61,508 nucleotides of DNA from Candidatus Saccharimonadota bacterium (GTDB lineage: Bacteria > Patescibacteriota > Saccharimonadia > Saccharimonadales > Saccharimonadaceae). The DNA lies in contig WRLC01000001.1 of the NCBI GenBank assembly GCA_009777795.1, positions 1 to 61,508 on the forward strand, written 5' to 3'. The notes beneath the pieces were generated by a model. The model had not been told where the DNA came from. It ran no database searches and was given only the letters and a program-made list of their open reading frames with translations. How positions within the stretch are numbered: position 1 is the first letter of the stretch; the number at the start of each line of letters is the position of its first letter. Positions 16,107 through 23,691 of the stretch are shown one piece after another. The translations under genes were made by a program, and so were the position numbers.

Positions 16107-16159
16107 GTGAGAGGGGGTTTGCGATGGAGTTTCGGGGCGAATGATGGTATAATAATGAT

Positions 16160-17329
16160 ATGGAGAGACCATTAGCGGAAAGGATGCGGCCGAAGACGTT
16201 GGCAGAGGTGGTGGGGCAGGACGAGTTGATTGGTGAGGGGAAGATCTTGACGCAGATTGTGGCCGAGAAGGTGCCGGCGAATTTGATTTTTTGGGGGCCG
16301 CCGGGGACGGGGAAGACGACTTTGGCGCGGATTCTGGCGCGGGAATTAGGGGTGGAATTTGTGGAACTCTCGGCGGTGACGGCGGGGAAAAAGGATGTGC
16401 TGGCGGTGGTCGAGGGGGCGCGGCGGGATTGGAATTTGGGGCGGCGGACGCTGTTGTTTGTGGATGAGATTCACCGGTTTAATAAGGCGCAGCAGGATGC
16501 GTTTTTGCCGCATGTGGAGAGTGGGTTGATTATTTTGGTCGGGGCGACGACGGAAAATCCGAGTTTTGAGGTGATTGCGCCGCTGTTATCGAGGTCGCGG
16601 GTGGTGGTTTTGAAGCATTTGGACAAGGCGGCGATTTTGACGATTTTGAAGCGGGCGGTGAAGGAGTTGAAGATGGGGCGCCGAGTGGGGGCGGAGGCGA
16701 TGGATTATTTGGCGGAATTGTCGGCGGGGGATGCGCGGGCGGCGTTGTCGAATTTGGAGTTGGCGTTGTCGCTGGGGACGGAGAAAATAGGGGTGGAGGA
16801 GATTAAGCGGGCGGCGCAAAAGATTGTGGCGGGCTATGACAAGGCGGGCGATATGCATTATGACATAATTTCGGCGTTTATCAAGTCGATGCGGGGCGGG
16901 GACGTGGATGCGACGCTCTATTATTTGGCGCGAATGGTGCAGGCGGGGGAGGACCCGAAATTTATCGCGCGGCGGATGGTGATTTTCGCCTCTGAAGATG
17001 TGGGGCTGGCGAATAATTCGGCGCTAAATTTTGCGACGTCGTGTTTTATGGCGGTGGAGCGGGTGGGGATGCCGGAGGGCGGGATTATCCTGTCGCATTG
17101 TGCTTATGCTTTGGCGAAAGCGGCGAAATCGCGGGAAAGTTATGATGCTTGGGGGGTTGCGAATGCGGTGGCGGAGCGGACGCCGAATGCGGCGGTGCCG
17201 ATTTGGTTGAAGAATGCGCCGACGAAATTGATGAAGGATTTGGGGTTTGGTAAGGGGCAGAAGTGGGAGGCGGGGTTTCATATGGATAAGTCGTATTTGC
17301 CGGATGGGGTGGAGCCTTTTGTCAAATAA
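16160..17329 (+). CDS. rarA: Replication-associated recombination protein A (RarA/MgsA-type AAA ATPase)
   Basis: 389 aa. The N-terminus PLAERMRPKTLAEVVGQDEL is typical of the clamp-loader-like AAA family. Walker A is GPPGTGKTTLARILA, Walker B LLFVDEIHRFNKAQQDAFLP, sensor 1 GATTENPSFEV, and the C-terminal MgsA domain has HYDIISAFIKSMRGGD and KFIARRMVIFASEDVGLAN. It acts at stalled replication forks. TATAAT at 16148-16153 lies 6 nt before the ATG, so the mRNA is leaderless. It is slightly shorter than the E. coli protein, but all domains are present. Confidence 0.95.
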   Translation: MERPLAERMRPKTLAEVVGQDELIGEGKILTQIVAEKVPANLIFWGPPGTGKTTLARILARELGVEFVELSAVTAGKKDVLAVVEGARRDWNLGRRTLLFVDEIHRFNKAQQDAFLPHVESGLIILVGATTENPSFEVIAPLLSRSRVVVLKHLDKAAILTILKRAVKELKMGRRVGAEAMDYLAELSAGDARAALSNLELALSLGTEKIGVEEIKRAAQKIVAGYDKAGDMHYDIISAFIKSMRGGDVDATLYYLARMVQAGEDPKFIARRMVIFASEDVGLANNSALNFATSCFMAVERVGMPEGGIILSHCAYALAKAAKSRESYDAWGVANAVAERTPNAAVPIWLKNAPTKLMKDLGFGKGQKWEAGFHMDKSYLPDGVEPFVK

Positions 17330-17442
17330 AGGGCGATTTTTTCAACAAGTTTTTGGCCTCTGGGGATGACGGGGGTCGGATTTTAGCATAAGCGTTTGTC
17401 CTTATGCTTGTGGGCGATTTTAGGGTGTGGTAGGCTAGGGGC

Positions 17443-18561
17443 ATGAAAAGTTTTAGGCAAAGACGAGGCGCAGGGGTAGTGGGGGTTTTGATTGGGGTGG
17501 CGTTGGGTTTGGTGGGCTGGTTGGGGTTAGGAGTGGGGCAGGTGGCGGCGGAAGGTGGGGTAGGCGATTGTGGGGAAATTGAAATAACGGAGGTGCTGAC
17601 GAATTTTCGCAATGACCAGTCGGAGCAGTTTGTGGAGTTTTTTAACCCGACGGCGGGGATGTTGAGTTTGGAGGGGTGTGTGGTGCGGACGCGGTACGGG
17701 GGGAAGGATTTGACGGCGGAGTTTGGCGAGGTTTGGATGCGGTCGGGGGAGTATCAGGCGTATAGTTTGGAGAGTTTGGGGCTGCAGATTGCGAAATCGC
17801 CGACGATTGAGCGGGTGATTGAGATTGTGGGCGGGGATTTTGTGGCGCTGGCGGAGCTGCCGCGGGCGTCGATTGGCAAGTCGTTTGCACTGGTGGAGGG
17901 GGCGTGGGTGAACGCGACGCCGACGCCGAGCGCGGATAATTTGACGGCGCCGGAGTTTTTGGGTGGAGAGGATGGGGGTGCGGTTGGTTCGGAAGAGGGG
18001 AGTGGTGTGGCCGGCGCGGCTGGCGGCGGCTTGGCGCCAGAGGTGATGGCGCCGGTGGTGCATGATAGTTTGGGAGCGGCTGGTGGTGCGGGGGCGGCGG
18101 AGTATGCGGATTGTGGGGAAGGGCGATACCGGAATCCGGAGACGAATCGGTGTAAAAAGATAGAGACGGAGCCGGAGCTGAAGCCGTGTGCAGAGGGGTA
18201 CGAGCGGAACCCGGAGACGAATCGGTGCCGGAAAATTCGGGAAAATGTGGGGGCGGCGGCGAGTTTTGGCGTGCCGGACAGTGGCGGGGCGAGTGGCGGA
18301 ACAGGGGTGAGCGCGGTGGGCGAGGCGATGGCGAATGTGTCGGCGACGATGGGGGATGCGTTTGATAGGGTATTTCGTGATGCGGATGGGTATTTGCAGG
18401 GGTGGAAGGTGGTTTTGGCGGTGGTGTTAGTGGTTTTGGCGGCGGGAATTGGGGTGTGTTATGTGTTTCGGGAGAGGTTGATGGGGGTGCCGTTTTTTGC
18501 CGAGGTAATGGGGAGGACAAGGGATTTGGTAAAATGCTTGCGTTTTTGGGAAAAACGGTGA
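17443..18561 (+). CDS. Secreted, membrane-anchored lamin-tail-domain protein
   Basis: 372 aa. A signal peptide (VVGVLIGVALGLVGWLGLGVGQVAA) is followed by a lamin-tail domain (IEITEVLTNFRNDQSEQFVEFFNP, LEGCVVRTRYGG, YSLESLGLQI), a Gly/Ala-rich linker, and two tandem Cys motifs, CGEGRYRNPETNRCKKI and CAEGYERNPETNRCRKI. A C-terminal membrane helix (VVLAVVLVVLAAGIGVCYVF) and basic tail complete it. Such proteins sit on the outer face of the membrane and may bind DNA or cell-wall material; the function is unproven. A weak -10 (TAGGCT, 17431-17436) lies 6 nt before the start. Confidence 0.75.
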   Translation: MKSFRQRRGAGVVGVLIGVALGLVGWLGLGVGQVAAEGGVGDCGEIEITEVLTNFRNDQSEQFVEFFNPTAGMLSLEGCVVRTRYGGKDLTAEFGEVWMRSGEYQAYSLESLGLQIAKSPTIERVIEIVGGDFVALAELPRASIGKSFALVEGAWVNATPTPSADNLTAPEFLGGEDGGAVGSEEGSGVAGAAGGGLAPEVMAPVVHDSLGAAGGAGAAEYADCGEGRYRNPETNRCKKIETEPELKPCAEGYERNPETNRCRKIRENVGAAASFGVPDSGGASGGTGVSAVGEAMANVSATMGDAFDRVFRDADGYLQGWKVVLAVVLVVLAAGIGVCYVFRERLMGVPFFAEVMGRTRDLVKCLRFWEKR

Positions 18562-18567
18562 AAAGTA

Positions 18568-18704
18568 TTGACTTTTTAACATTAGTGTGATATAATGGGA
18601 GTGTGAAGAGGTTTCGCAACTACCCAGTGAGGTTAGTAATCGCGGAATCCCTCCGCGAACCTTAACTTGTGAGTTAGCGACCTCAATAAAAGGAGGTAAA
18701 TACC
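18568..18704 (+). promoter_or_regulatory. Strong promoter and structured leader of the 18705 gene
   Basis: TTGACT (18568-18573) and TATAAT (18591-18596), spacer 17 nt, with TGATATAATGGGAGTGTGA continuing into the leader. The same bases recur almost exactly in front of the 19798 gene. The ~100-nt leader contains a CGCGGA...TCCGCG hairpin enclosed by GAGGTTAG...GACCTC pairing, then AGGAGGT at 18691-18697. Confidence 0.8.
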
Positions 18705-19160
18705 ATGAGAGACTTTTTTGCAGAATGCCCGGCATCGGCAATGACCGAAGACCAAGCGAAAGCGCTGTTTAACGAGGTAATCGGCCAGTACATGGCTGCT
18801 GCCAAGGCGAACGGCACCGATGTTGCTTCTTTCGTTTACCCGAAAGGCAGCAAAATCAAATTCTTCGCAATCGACGCGGAAGGCAAGTTGAAAAACGCAT
18901 CGCGCGAAAAGCGTGAGGAAATCACCAACGATCTGTTGGCCAGCATCGACGAAGATGATTGGCTGGAAGCGTCCAGCATCCCGGCGGGCGTCAATGCGAC
19001 GGCGGCATACCATCAGGTGGTGAAGTTGGCGAAAGAGGCGGCAGAAGCGCGGAAAGGCGAGTTCGGTACGGCAGACTGTCAGCTGAACAAGCGTGATGTA
19101 TTCTGCTTCACCAATGTCGCCAAAGGCAAAGCAGGCAAAGCGAAAGCGGCCGCATGCTAA
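18705..19160 (+). CDS. Small highly expressed orphan protein (151 aa)
   Basis: No family recognised. A soluble Ala/Lys-rich protein: MTEDQAKALFNEVIGQYMAA near the N-terminus, EKREEITNDLLASIDEDDWLEA in the middle, and a Lys/Ala/Gly-rich C-terminus ending KAKAAAC with a terminal Cys. The helical, basic tail could bind nucleic acid; that is a guess. Strong promoter, structured leader, ideal SD and a hairpin terminator mark it as an abundant product. Codon choice is unlike the neighbouring lamin-tail gene and closer to that of a highly expressed or imported gene. Confidence 0.7.
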   Translation: MRDFFAECPASAMTEDQAKALFNEVIGQYMAAAKANGTDVASFVYPKGSKIKFFAIDAEGKLKNASREKREEITNDLLASIDEDDWLEASSIPAGVNATAAYHQVVKLAKEAAEARKGEFGTADCQLNKRDVFCFTNVAKGKAGKAKAAAC

Positions 19161-19225
19161 ATTCGCCGAGGTTGGCGCCAGCCCCGTCGGATTTCAACGG
19201 CAACAACGCTAATTCACGAGTGAGA

Positions 19226-19251
19226 CCCCCGAACCATAATAGGTACGGGGG
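19226..19251. terminator. Terminator between convergent genes 18705 and 19291
   Basis: CCCCCGAACC-ATAATA-GGTACGGGGG followed by TTTACTC; flanking bases extend the stem. It can act on both strands. Confidence 0.75.
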
Positions 19252-19290
19252 TTTACTCATGCGAATACTGTGGGGCAGAGGTGGGGGCGG

Positions 19291-19614
19291 TCATTTGACG
19301 ATACGGACTGTGATGCCGTTGGAGCTGCTCTCGACGACTTGGGAGCGGGATGTGGAAGAGGCTTGGGGTTTTTCTCGCTCGGGCCGCCGCTGGAGGGTGC
19401 GGGTGGCGGTATCGACGCTGTAGCCGAACAGGTGTAGGACGACAACGATGAGACAGAGAAAAACGAAGATAGCGATTGCAGCGATGATGATAGGGGTGAT
19501 GACGCTGAGGCCGACGGCGACGAAGCCACCGAAGTAGGTGAAAATGGCGCCGATAATTGCCAAAATCACGAGTCCGCCCAGACAGTACTTCAGGAAACTA
19601 AAAGCTGTAGACAT
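19291..19614 (-). CDS. Small two-helix membrane protein
   Basis: 107 aa. Two long hydrophobic segments (about residues 9-40 and 38-65: YCLGGLVILAIIGAIFTYFG; VITPIIIAAIAIFVFLCLIVVVL) are followed by a short basic cytoplasmic-type tail (TRTLQRRPEREKP). No family recognised. Expressed from its own promoter (19690-19718) with a hairpin leader and AAAGGAGGATCC ahead of the ATG. It belongs to the cluster of SD-led orphan genes between dnaK and 20.3 kb. Confidence 0.7.
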   Translation of the reverse strand: MSTAFSFLKYCLGGLVILAIIGAIFTYFGGFVAVGLSVITPIIIAAIAIFVFLCLIVVVLHLFGYSVDTATRTLQRRPEREKPQASSTSRSQVVESSSNGITVRIVK

Positions 19615-19689
19615 ATGGATCCTCCTTTCAGATGTGTTCGCAAGTAAAAATTCACGGTCGCAACCGTGAGGTGCGAACCTTATACTTTC

Positions 19690-19718
19690 ATTATATCATA
19701 CTTTTGGTTATTTTGCAA
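19690..19718 (-). promoter_or_regulatory. Promoter of the 19291 gene
   Basis: On the - strand TTGCAA (19713-19718) and TATAAT (19690-19695), spacer 17 nt, with TGATATAAT. The leader carries GGTTCGCACCTCACGG... pairing with GTTGCGACCGTG / TTGCGAAC. Confidence 0.75.
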
Positions 19719-19749
19719 GGGGGTTGGGGGCAGGGGTGGGACGTGCTAG

Positions 19750-19780
19750 AGCCCCCGCGACATAATGTCTTGGGGGCTTT
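19750..19780. terminator. Hairpin terminator after the 19798 gene
   Basis: AGCCCCCGCGACAT-AAT-GTCTTGGGGGCT, an almost continuous stem. The better T run (CTTTT) is on the + strand, so its efficiency for the - strand gene is uncertain. Confidence 0.6.
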
Positions 19781-19797
19781 TGCGTGTGTTGTGAAGC

Positions 19798-20286
19798 TTA
19801 CTCGTGGTAGGTTGTGGTTACGGTTTTGCGTCCGCTGCTGCTTGAGCTGGATGAGGAGGACGAAGAGGCGTCATCGTCGTCGCCGAAGCTCAGATTGATG
19901 CCGTTTTTGGTCCTTTTGGGTTCCAGCTTGCGCTTGTCGAAGAATTCGCCAGTCTTGGCATTGTACTCCAAGACGGCCTTCTCGCTACTGCCGACAGGGG
20001 CTCCGCCGCGTTTGCGGAACAGATGGTAAACGAACGCGATTAAGGCAATTGCGGCGAGGAGCATGAGCATGACACCAAAGACATTGAAGGCGGCGTCCCA
20101 GTTAAAGCCAGAGACGACAGAGGTGCCAGTGCTGGTTTCTTGCTGCCCGATGCTTTCGCGCGAGCCCGTGGGGGCGGCGGCGAAGGCGGTCAGGGGAGCA
20201 GCTGCGAAAATGAAAACGAGCGCCATCAGCGCGATTGTCGCTTTTCTTCCGAGTGCGACCCAACTCGTTATCTTGGTCTTTTTCAT
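19798..20286 (-). CDS. Secreted/membrane orphan protein with Ser-rich tail
   Basis: 162 aa. A signal peptide (ATIALMALVFIFAAAPLTAFAAAP) is followed by a short exposed region, a membrane helix (NVFGVMLMLLAAIALIAFVYHLF) and a cytoplasmic tail containing a run of Ser residues before the C-terminal TTTYHE. No family recognised. Its promoter is almost identical to that of the 18705 gene, so the two may be co-expressed. The ~130-nt leader is structured and ends in AAAGGAGGT. Confidence 0.7.
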   Translation of the reverse strand: MKKTKITSWVALGRKATIALMALVFIFAAAPLTAFAAAPTGSRESIGQQETSTGTSVVSGFNWDAAFNVFGVMLMLLAAIALIAFVYHLFRKRGGAPVGSSEKAVLEYNAKTGEFFDKRKLEPKRTKNGINLSFGDDDDASSSSSSSSSSSGRKTVTTTYHE

Positions 20287-20446
20287 ATTAAAGACCTCCT
20301 TTCTGATGTCGGGTCAAGCACCCGCGAGCTGTGGTCGCGCGATTGCTTCACAATACTAATGTCCGGAGTGAACCGGATTAGCTTGGAAGCTTTCGATCCG
20401 GATCGACTCACACTCCCATTATAGCACACTTATGTTTAAAAGTCAA
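20287..20446 (-). promoter_or_regulatory. Promoter and structured leader of the 19798 gene
   Basis: On the - strand TTGACT (20441-20446) and TATAAT (20418-20423), spacer 17 nt. From the -35 through GGGAGTGTGA it differs from the 18705 promoter at only a few bases. Leader hairpins include CTAATCCGG-TTCACT-CCGGACATTAG and the GATCCGGATCG palindrome. Confidence 0.75.
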
Positions 20447-20519
20447 TAGTTTTGAAAGTTTTTATGCTAAAAAGTCAATAAACTTTGTGTGGCTGGAAAC
20501 TATGGTATAATGGGTATAA

Positions 20520-22301
20520 ATGGGCAAAGAAGTTATTCATGTAGAGGTGGACGAAGATATCGCGGGGGTAATCGGGCGAGTGAAGCGCGCGGATGAGAAG
20601 GTGGTGGCAGTGGTAGCGCCGAAGAATTTGGGGGCTTTGCGTTCGGCGATGAACCTGAAATTGCTACGAAAAGCGGCGAAAAGCGCGGATAAGGTGATAG
20701 CGGTGATTTCGGATAACCCGGCGATGGTCAATTTGGCAGGGGTGGCAGGGGTGGCTTTGGCGCCGAATCTAGAGACGAAGCCGGAGGTGCCGGAGGTTGG
20801 GCAGATGGAAGAGGGTCATTTGGTGGCTGAGGAGTTGATGGCGGGTGAGCCGCTAACGATAAATGGAGAACTAGAGACCGGCTCTTCGCTCGGGGTCCTG
20901 TCGCCCGGGTCCTCCCCATCCCCCTCTTTTTCTGACGAAAAGCCCGGGGGCGGGGTCCCCACCGGGCACTACCCCTCGCTTGATGGAGACGCCGTGTCCG
21001 AGGAGCCGGGCAAAGGAGAGCCTATGAATGGACCGACGGAGAAGAAGCGGAAATTTACGGCATTAACAGCAAAGGTGGATAAAGTGTGGCAGAAGGCATT
21101 GATTATTGGTGGGATAGTGGTGGGAGCGGTGGCGATTGGGGTTTTGGTGTTGTTTTTGGCGATTAAGCCAGTGGCGACGGTGAATATTGCGACGCATATG
21201 GATACGATTGATGTGCGGCGAGAGGTGAGGTTCAAGACAAATGATAATAATGTAGAGGGCGGGATTTTCCAGCTTTCGGAGAAGTCGCTAGGGGTGGAAC
21301 AGACGGAGGAATTCGAGGCGACAGGCGAGAAGGTCGAGGGCGATCGGGCGACAGGCGAGGTGGTATTTAAGAATTGTACGGGGTTGACTTACAGGATAGA
21401 GCCGAGTGATACTTTTACGGTGGATGGCAAGAGGTATAGCATACCGGCGGGGACTTCGGTGGAGATTCCGGGGGTGAGTTCGCCGTGTGGGGCGGATTTG
21501 GCGGGGGCGAGTGAGCGGCGATTTACAGTGGTGGCGATGGATATTGGCGAGGAATTTAATCTGGCGAGTGGCGTGGTGATGGCTTTTCGGGGGGATTCGG
21601 TGAATACGCGGGCGGTGAGTCAGGGGTTGACGGGCGGTTCGCGGCGGACGGTGCGAGTGGTCTCGGAGGGAGATGTGCAAAATGCGCTGGGGCGGATGGA
21701 CGCGGCGTCGATTGAAGAGGGGCGGTCGAGGTTGAAGGCGTCGTTGGATGCGGGGTTGTATGCGTTTGATTTGACATTTGTGGCGGAAAGTGGTGTAGTA
21801 GAAGTGACACCGAAGGTGGGCGAGGTAATCGGCAATGGGGCGCGGGCGACGGTGAAGCGGACGCAGAATTACCGGATTATGACGGCGGTGAAAGAGGATA
21901 TGGAGCGGTTTGCGCGGGAGTTGGCGGAAACGCAGGCGGCGGGGAAGAAAATCTATGAGATTGGCAGCTTTGACGGGGGTGATTTGTTCCTAGAGCGGGT
22001 GGAGATTGTGCGGCAAACTGGGGGGACGACTTGCGAGCCGGAGGCGGCGGGTTGTGTGCCGAGTGCGGGGACGGTGCAGGAGATGACGGCGCTGCTCAAG
22101 ACGGTGGCGCGGGCGGGGGATGATATTTCGGAGGAGGCGATTAGTGAAGCGGTGGCGGGCGAGCGGGTGAACGATGCGAATCGGTTGGTGATGGAATTTA
22201 GCGGGGTGCAGAGAGTGGATATTAAGTTGGGGCCGTTTTGGGCGAATCGGATACCAAACGACCTATCGCGGATTAAAATTAACATTCAGGCGGACAACTA
22301 A
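20520..22301 (+). CDS. Large bitopic membrane protein of the ruvX-mltG operon
   Basis: 593 aa. A cytoplasmic N-terminal domain (IHVEVDEDIAGVIGRVKRAD... LLRKAAKSADKVIAVISDNP) leads to a disordered linker and one membrane helix (ALIIGGIVVGAVAIGVLVLFLAI, about residues 195-220). A large exterior beta-rich region contains Cys residues and SIPAGTSVEIPGVSSPCGADL. The linker includes a 132-nt palindromic insertion (20878-21009). No family name is certain. It is first in an operon with ruvX and mltG with one- and four-base overlaps, so a cell-envelope role is plausible. TATAAT at 20506-20511 is 8 nt before the ATG. Confidence 0.7.
   Translation: MGKEVIHVEVDEDIAGVIGRVKRADEKVVAVVAPKNLGALRSAMNLKLLRKAAKSADKVIAVISDNPAMVNLAGVAGVALAPNLETKPEVPEVGQMEEGHLVAEELMAGEPLTINGELETGSSLGVLSPGSSPSPSFSDEKPGGGVPTGHYPSLDGDAVSEEPGKGEPMNGPTEKKRKFTALTAKVDKVWQKALIIGGIVVGAVAIGVLVLFLAIKPVATVNIATHMDTIDVRREVRFKTNDNNVEGGIFQLSEKSLGVEQTEEFEATGEKVEGDRATGEVVFKNCTGLTYRIEPSDTFTVDGKRYSIPAGTSVEIPGVSSPCGADLAGASERRFTVVAMDIGEEFNLASGVVMAFRGDSVNTRAVSQGLTGGSRRTVRVVSEGDVQNALGRMDAASIEEGRSRLKASLDAGLYAFDLTFVAESGVVEVTPKVGEVIGNGARATVKRTQNYRIMTAVKEDMERFARELAETQAAGKKIYEIGSFDGGDLFLERVEIVRQTGGTTCEPEAAGCVPSAGTVQEMTALLKTVARAGDDISEEAISEAVAGERVNDANRLVMEFSGVQRVDIKLGPFWANRIPNDLSRIKINIQADN
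20878..21009. repeat. Divergent palindromic element (type E) inside the 20520 gene
   Basis: CCGGCTCTTCG (20878-20888) and CGAGGAGCCGG (20999-21009) are inverted ends (10 of 11). The right end in reverse reads TCGGACACGGCGTC, matching TCGGACACGACGTC at the left boundary of the tilS copy B. The interval is 132 nt (44 codons) and encodes a Pro/Ser/Gly-rich linker, so the frame is kept. The middle does not align well with the other copies. Confidence 0.5.
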
Positions 22302-22732
22302 TGGCGATTTTTGGGGTAGATGTCGGGGAGAAGCGGGTTGGGGTGGCCAAGGTTGACCCCGAGACGAAGGTGGTGGTACCTGTTGGGGTGTTTTTAGTAA
22401 ACGACATTTCGGACACGACGTCGGTTGTTGACCTATTGAAGACACCCGACGAGGATACGTTGGTGGTGGTGGGGATGCCGATGAATCAGCGGGGGGAGTT
22501 GACGGAACAGAGCCGGCGGGTGCAGGAGTTTGTGCAGAAGTTGCGGGGGATGCTGCCCGAGACGGTGAAAATAGTCTTTTTTGGTGAGAGTGGGACGACG
22601 AAGCTGGCGATTGAGCGACTGAGAGAGCGAGGTTTTGACGACGTGAAGATACGGGAGGCGCGCGCTTCAGGGGCGGTGGACGTTGAGGCGGCGTGTATAA
22701 TATTGGAAGGATGGGTGGAGGAGAACTTATGA
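22301..22732 (+). CDS. ruvX: YqgF/RuvX family protein (putative Holliday junction resolvase/pre-16S nuclease)
   Basis: 143 aa, family length. The N-terminal strand FGVDVGEKRVGVAKVD with its first acidic residue and VVVGMPMNQRGELTEQSRRVQEF are clear. The usual DER(L/F)T motif reads FGESGTTKLAIERL, so the family Asp/Arg pair is lost, and the C-terminal Asp motif is SGAVDVEAACIIL, which retains an Asp. Enzymatic activity may therefore be reduced or altered. The start overlaps the preceding stop by one base and the end overlaps mltG by four (ATGA), so translation is coupled. Confidence 0.82.
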   Translation: MAIFGVDVGEKRVGVAKVDPETKVVVPVGVFLVNDISDTTSVVDLLKTPDEDTLVVVGMPMNQRGELTEQSRRVQEFVQKLRGMLPETVKIVFFGESGTTKLAIERLRERGFDDVKIREARASGAVDVEAACIILEGWVEENL

Positions 22733-23691
22733 AAGCGTTGAAAACGATGCAAAAGTCGCTGAAGTGGATGTTGTTTTTGTTGGTTTGCGTGGTGATTGCG
22801 GCGGCGGTTTTGGGCGGGTTGTTTATAAAAAATAAATTGGATGAGCGAGCGGCGCGGCAGGCGGAGTACGAACAGGCGTTAGAGGAGAAGGCGGATGAGA
22901 TAACATTGACGTTTTTGCCGGGCAATTCGATTTTTACGGCGCGGCGGATGCTTTTGAATCGAGGGTTCTCGGAGGAAGAGGTGGAGGCGGCGTTTAGTAA
23001 GCAGTATGGTGCGATGACGCGGCTGGGGCGGCCGACTAGCTTGACAGGGGTGACGGCGAGTCAGGTGGAGGGCGCGGCGGCGATGTTAGGGGCTGGAAAT
23101 GTGAGTATTGAGGGATTTTTGTTCCCGGAGACGATTAACTTTTTTGCGACGGCGTCGGTGGAGACGATTGTGGGGCGGATGGCGAGCGAGCTGGAGCGGG
23201 CGGTGGAGCGCGAGGGGTTGGTGGCGAAGTTTGGGGCGCAGAGATTGACGTTTTATGAGGGGTTGATTTTGGCGAGTATTGTGGAGGCGGAGATTGGCGG
23301 GACGCATGAGGACGCGCGGGCGATTGCGGCGATTTTTTATAATCGGCTGCGGGCGGGGTGGACGTTGGGGGCGGATGCGACGACTTTGTACGCGGCAAAT
23401 ATGGCGGGATTGCCAATAAATAATGCGGATGGGACGCCGAATCGGGCGATTTTGGGGTTGGATTCGCCGTGGAATACGCGGCATGCGGCGCGGACGGGAT
23501 TGCCGCCGACGCCGATTGGTAGCCCGAGTTTGCCAGCGCTGATAGCGACAGCGGACCCGGATTTGGCGAATTATCAGGGGTATTTTTACTTTTTGACGGG
23601 CGATAGTGGGGCGACGTATTTTGGGCGGACGGAAGCGGAACATCAGAATAATATAAGGGAGTATTGTCAAACGCGATGCGCGAGATGGTAG
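22729..23691 (+). CDS. mltG: Endolytic murein transglycosylase MltG
   Basis: 320 aa. N-terminal membrane anchor (WMLFLLVCVVIAAAVLGGLFI), a LysM-like region (ITLTFLPGNSIFTARRMLLNRG) and the YceG catalytic core: FYEGLILASIVEAEIGG with the predicted catalytic Glu, AAIFYNRLRAGWTLGADATTLYA, and SPWNTRHAARTGLPPTPIGSPSLPAL near the C-terminus. It cleaves nascent glycan strands at the membrane. The ATG at 22729 overlaps the ruvX stop; a frame start at 22693 is inside ruvX and unlikely. The next gene begins before its stop. Confidence 0.93.
   Translation: MKALKTMQKSLKWMLFLLVCVVIAAAVLGGLFIKNKLDERAARQAEYEQALEEKADEITLTFLPGNSIFTARRMLLNRGFSEEEVEAAFSKQYGAMTRLGRPTSLTGVTASQVEGAAAMLGAGNVSIEGFLFPETINFFATASVETIVGRMASELERAVEREGLVAKFGAQRLTFYEGLILASIVEAEIGGTHEDARAIAAIFYNRLRAGWTLGADATTLYAANMAGLPINNADGTPNRAILGLDSPWNTRHAARTGLPPTPIGSPSLPALIATADPDLANYQGYFYFLTGDSGATYFGRTEAEHQNNIREYCQTRCARW

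Noticed and set aside
18121-18240. Tandem Cys repeats in the lamin-tail protein as a mobile repeat
   Set aside because: They are protein-level tandem motifs (CxxGYxRNPETNRCxKI) without palindromic ends and fit an ordinary domain duplication.
22409-22425. TCGGACACGACGTCG inside ruvX, identical to the edge of palindromic copy B
   Set aside because: There are no inverted arms or core around it and the RuvX protein has normal length there; probably chance, although a remnant cannot be fully excluded.
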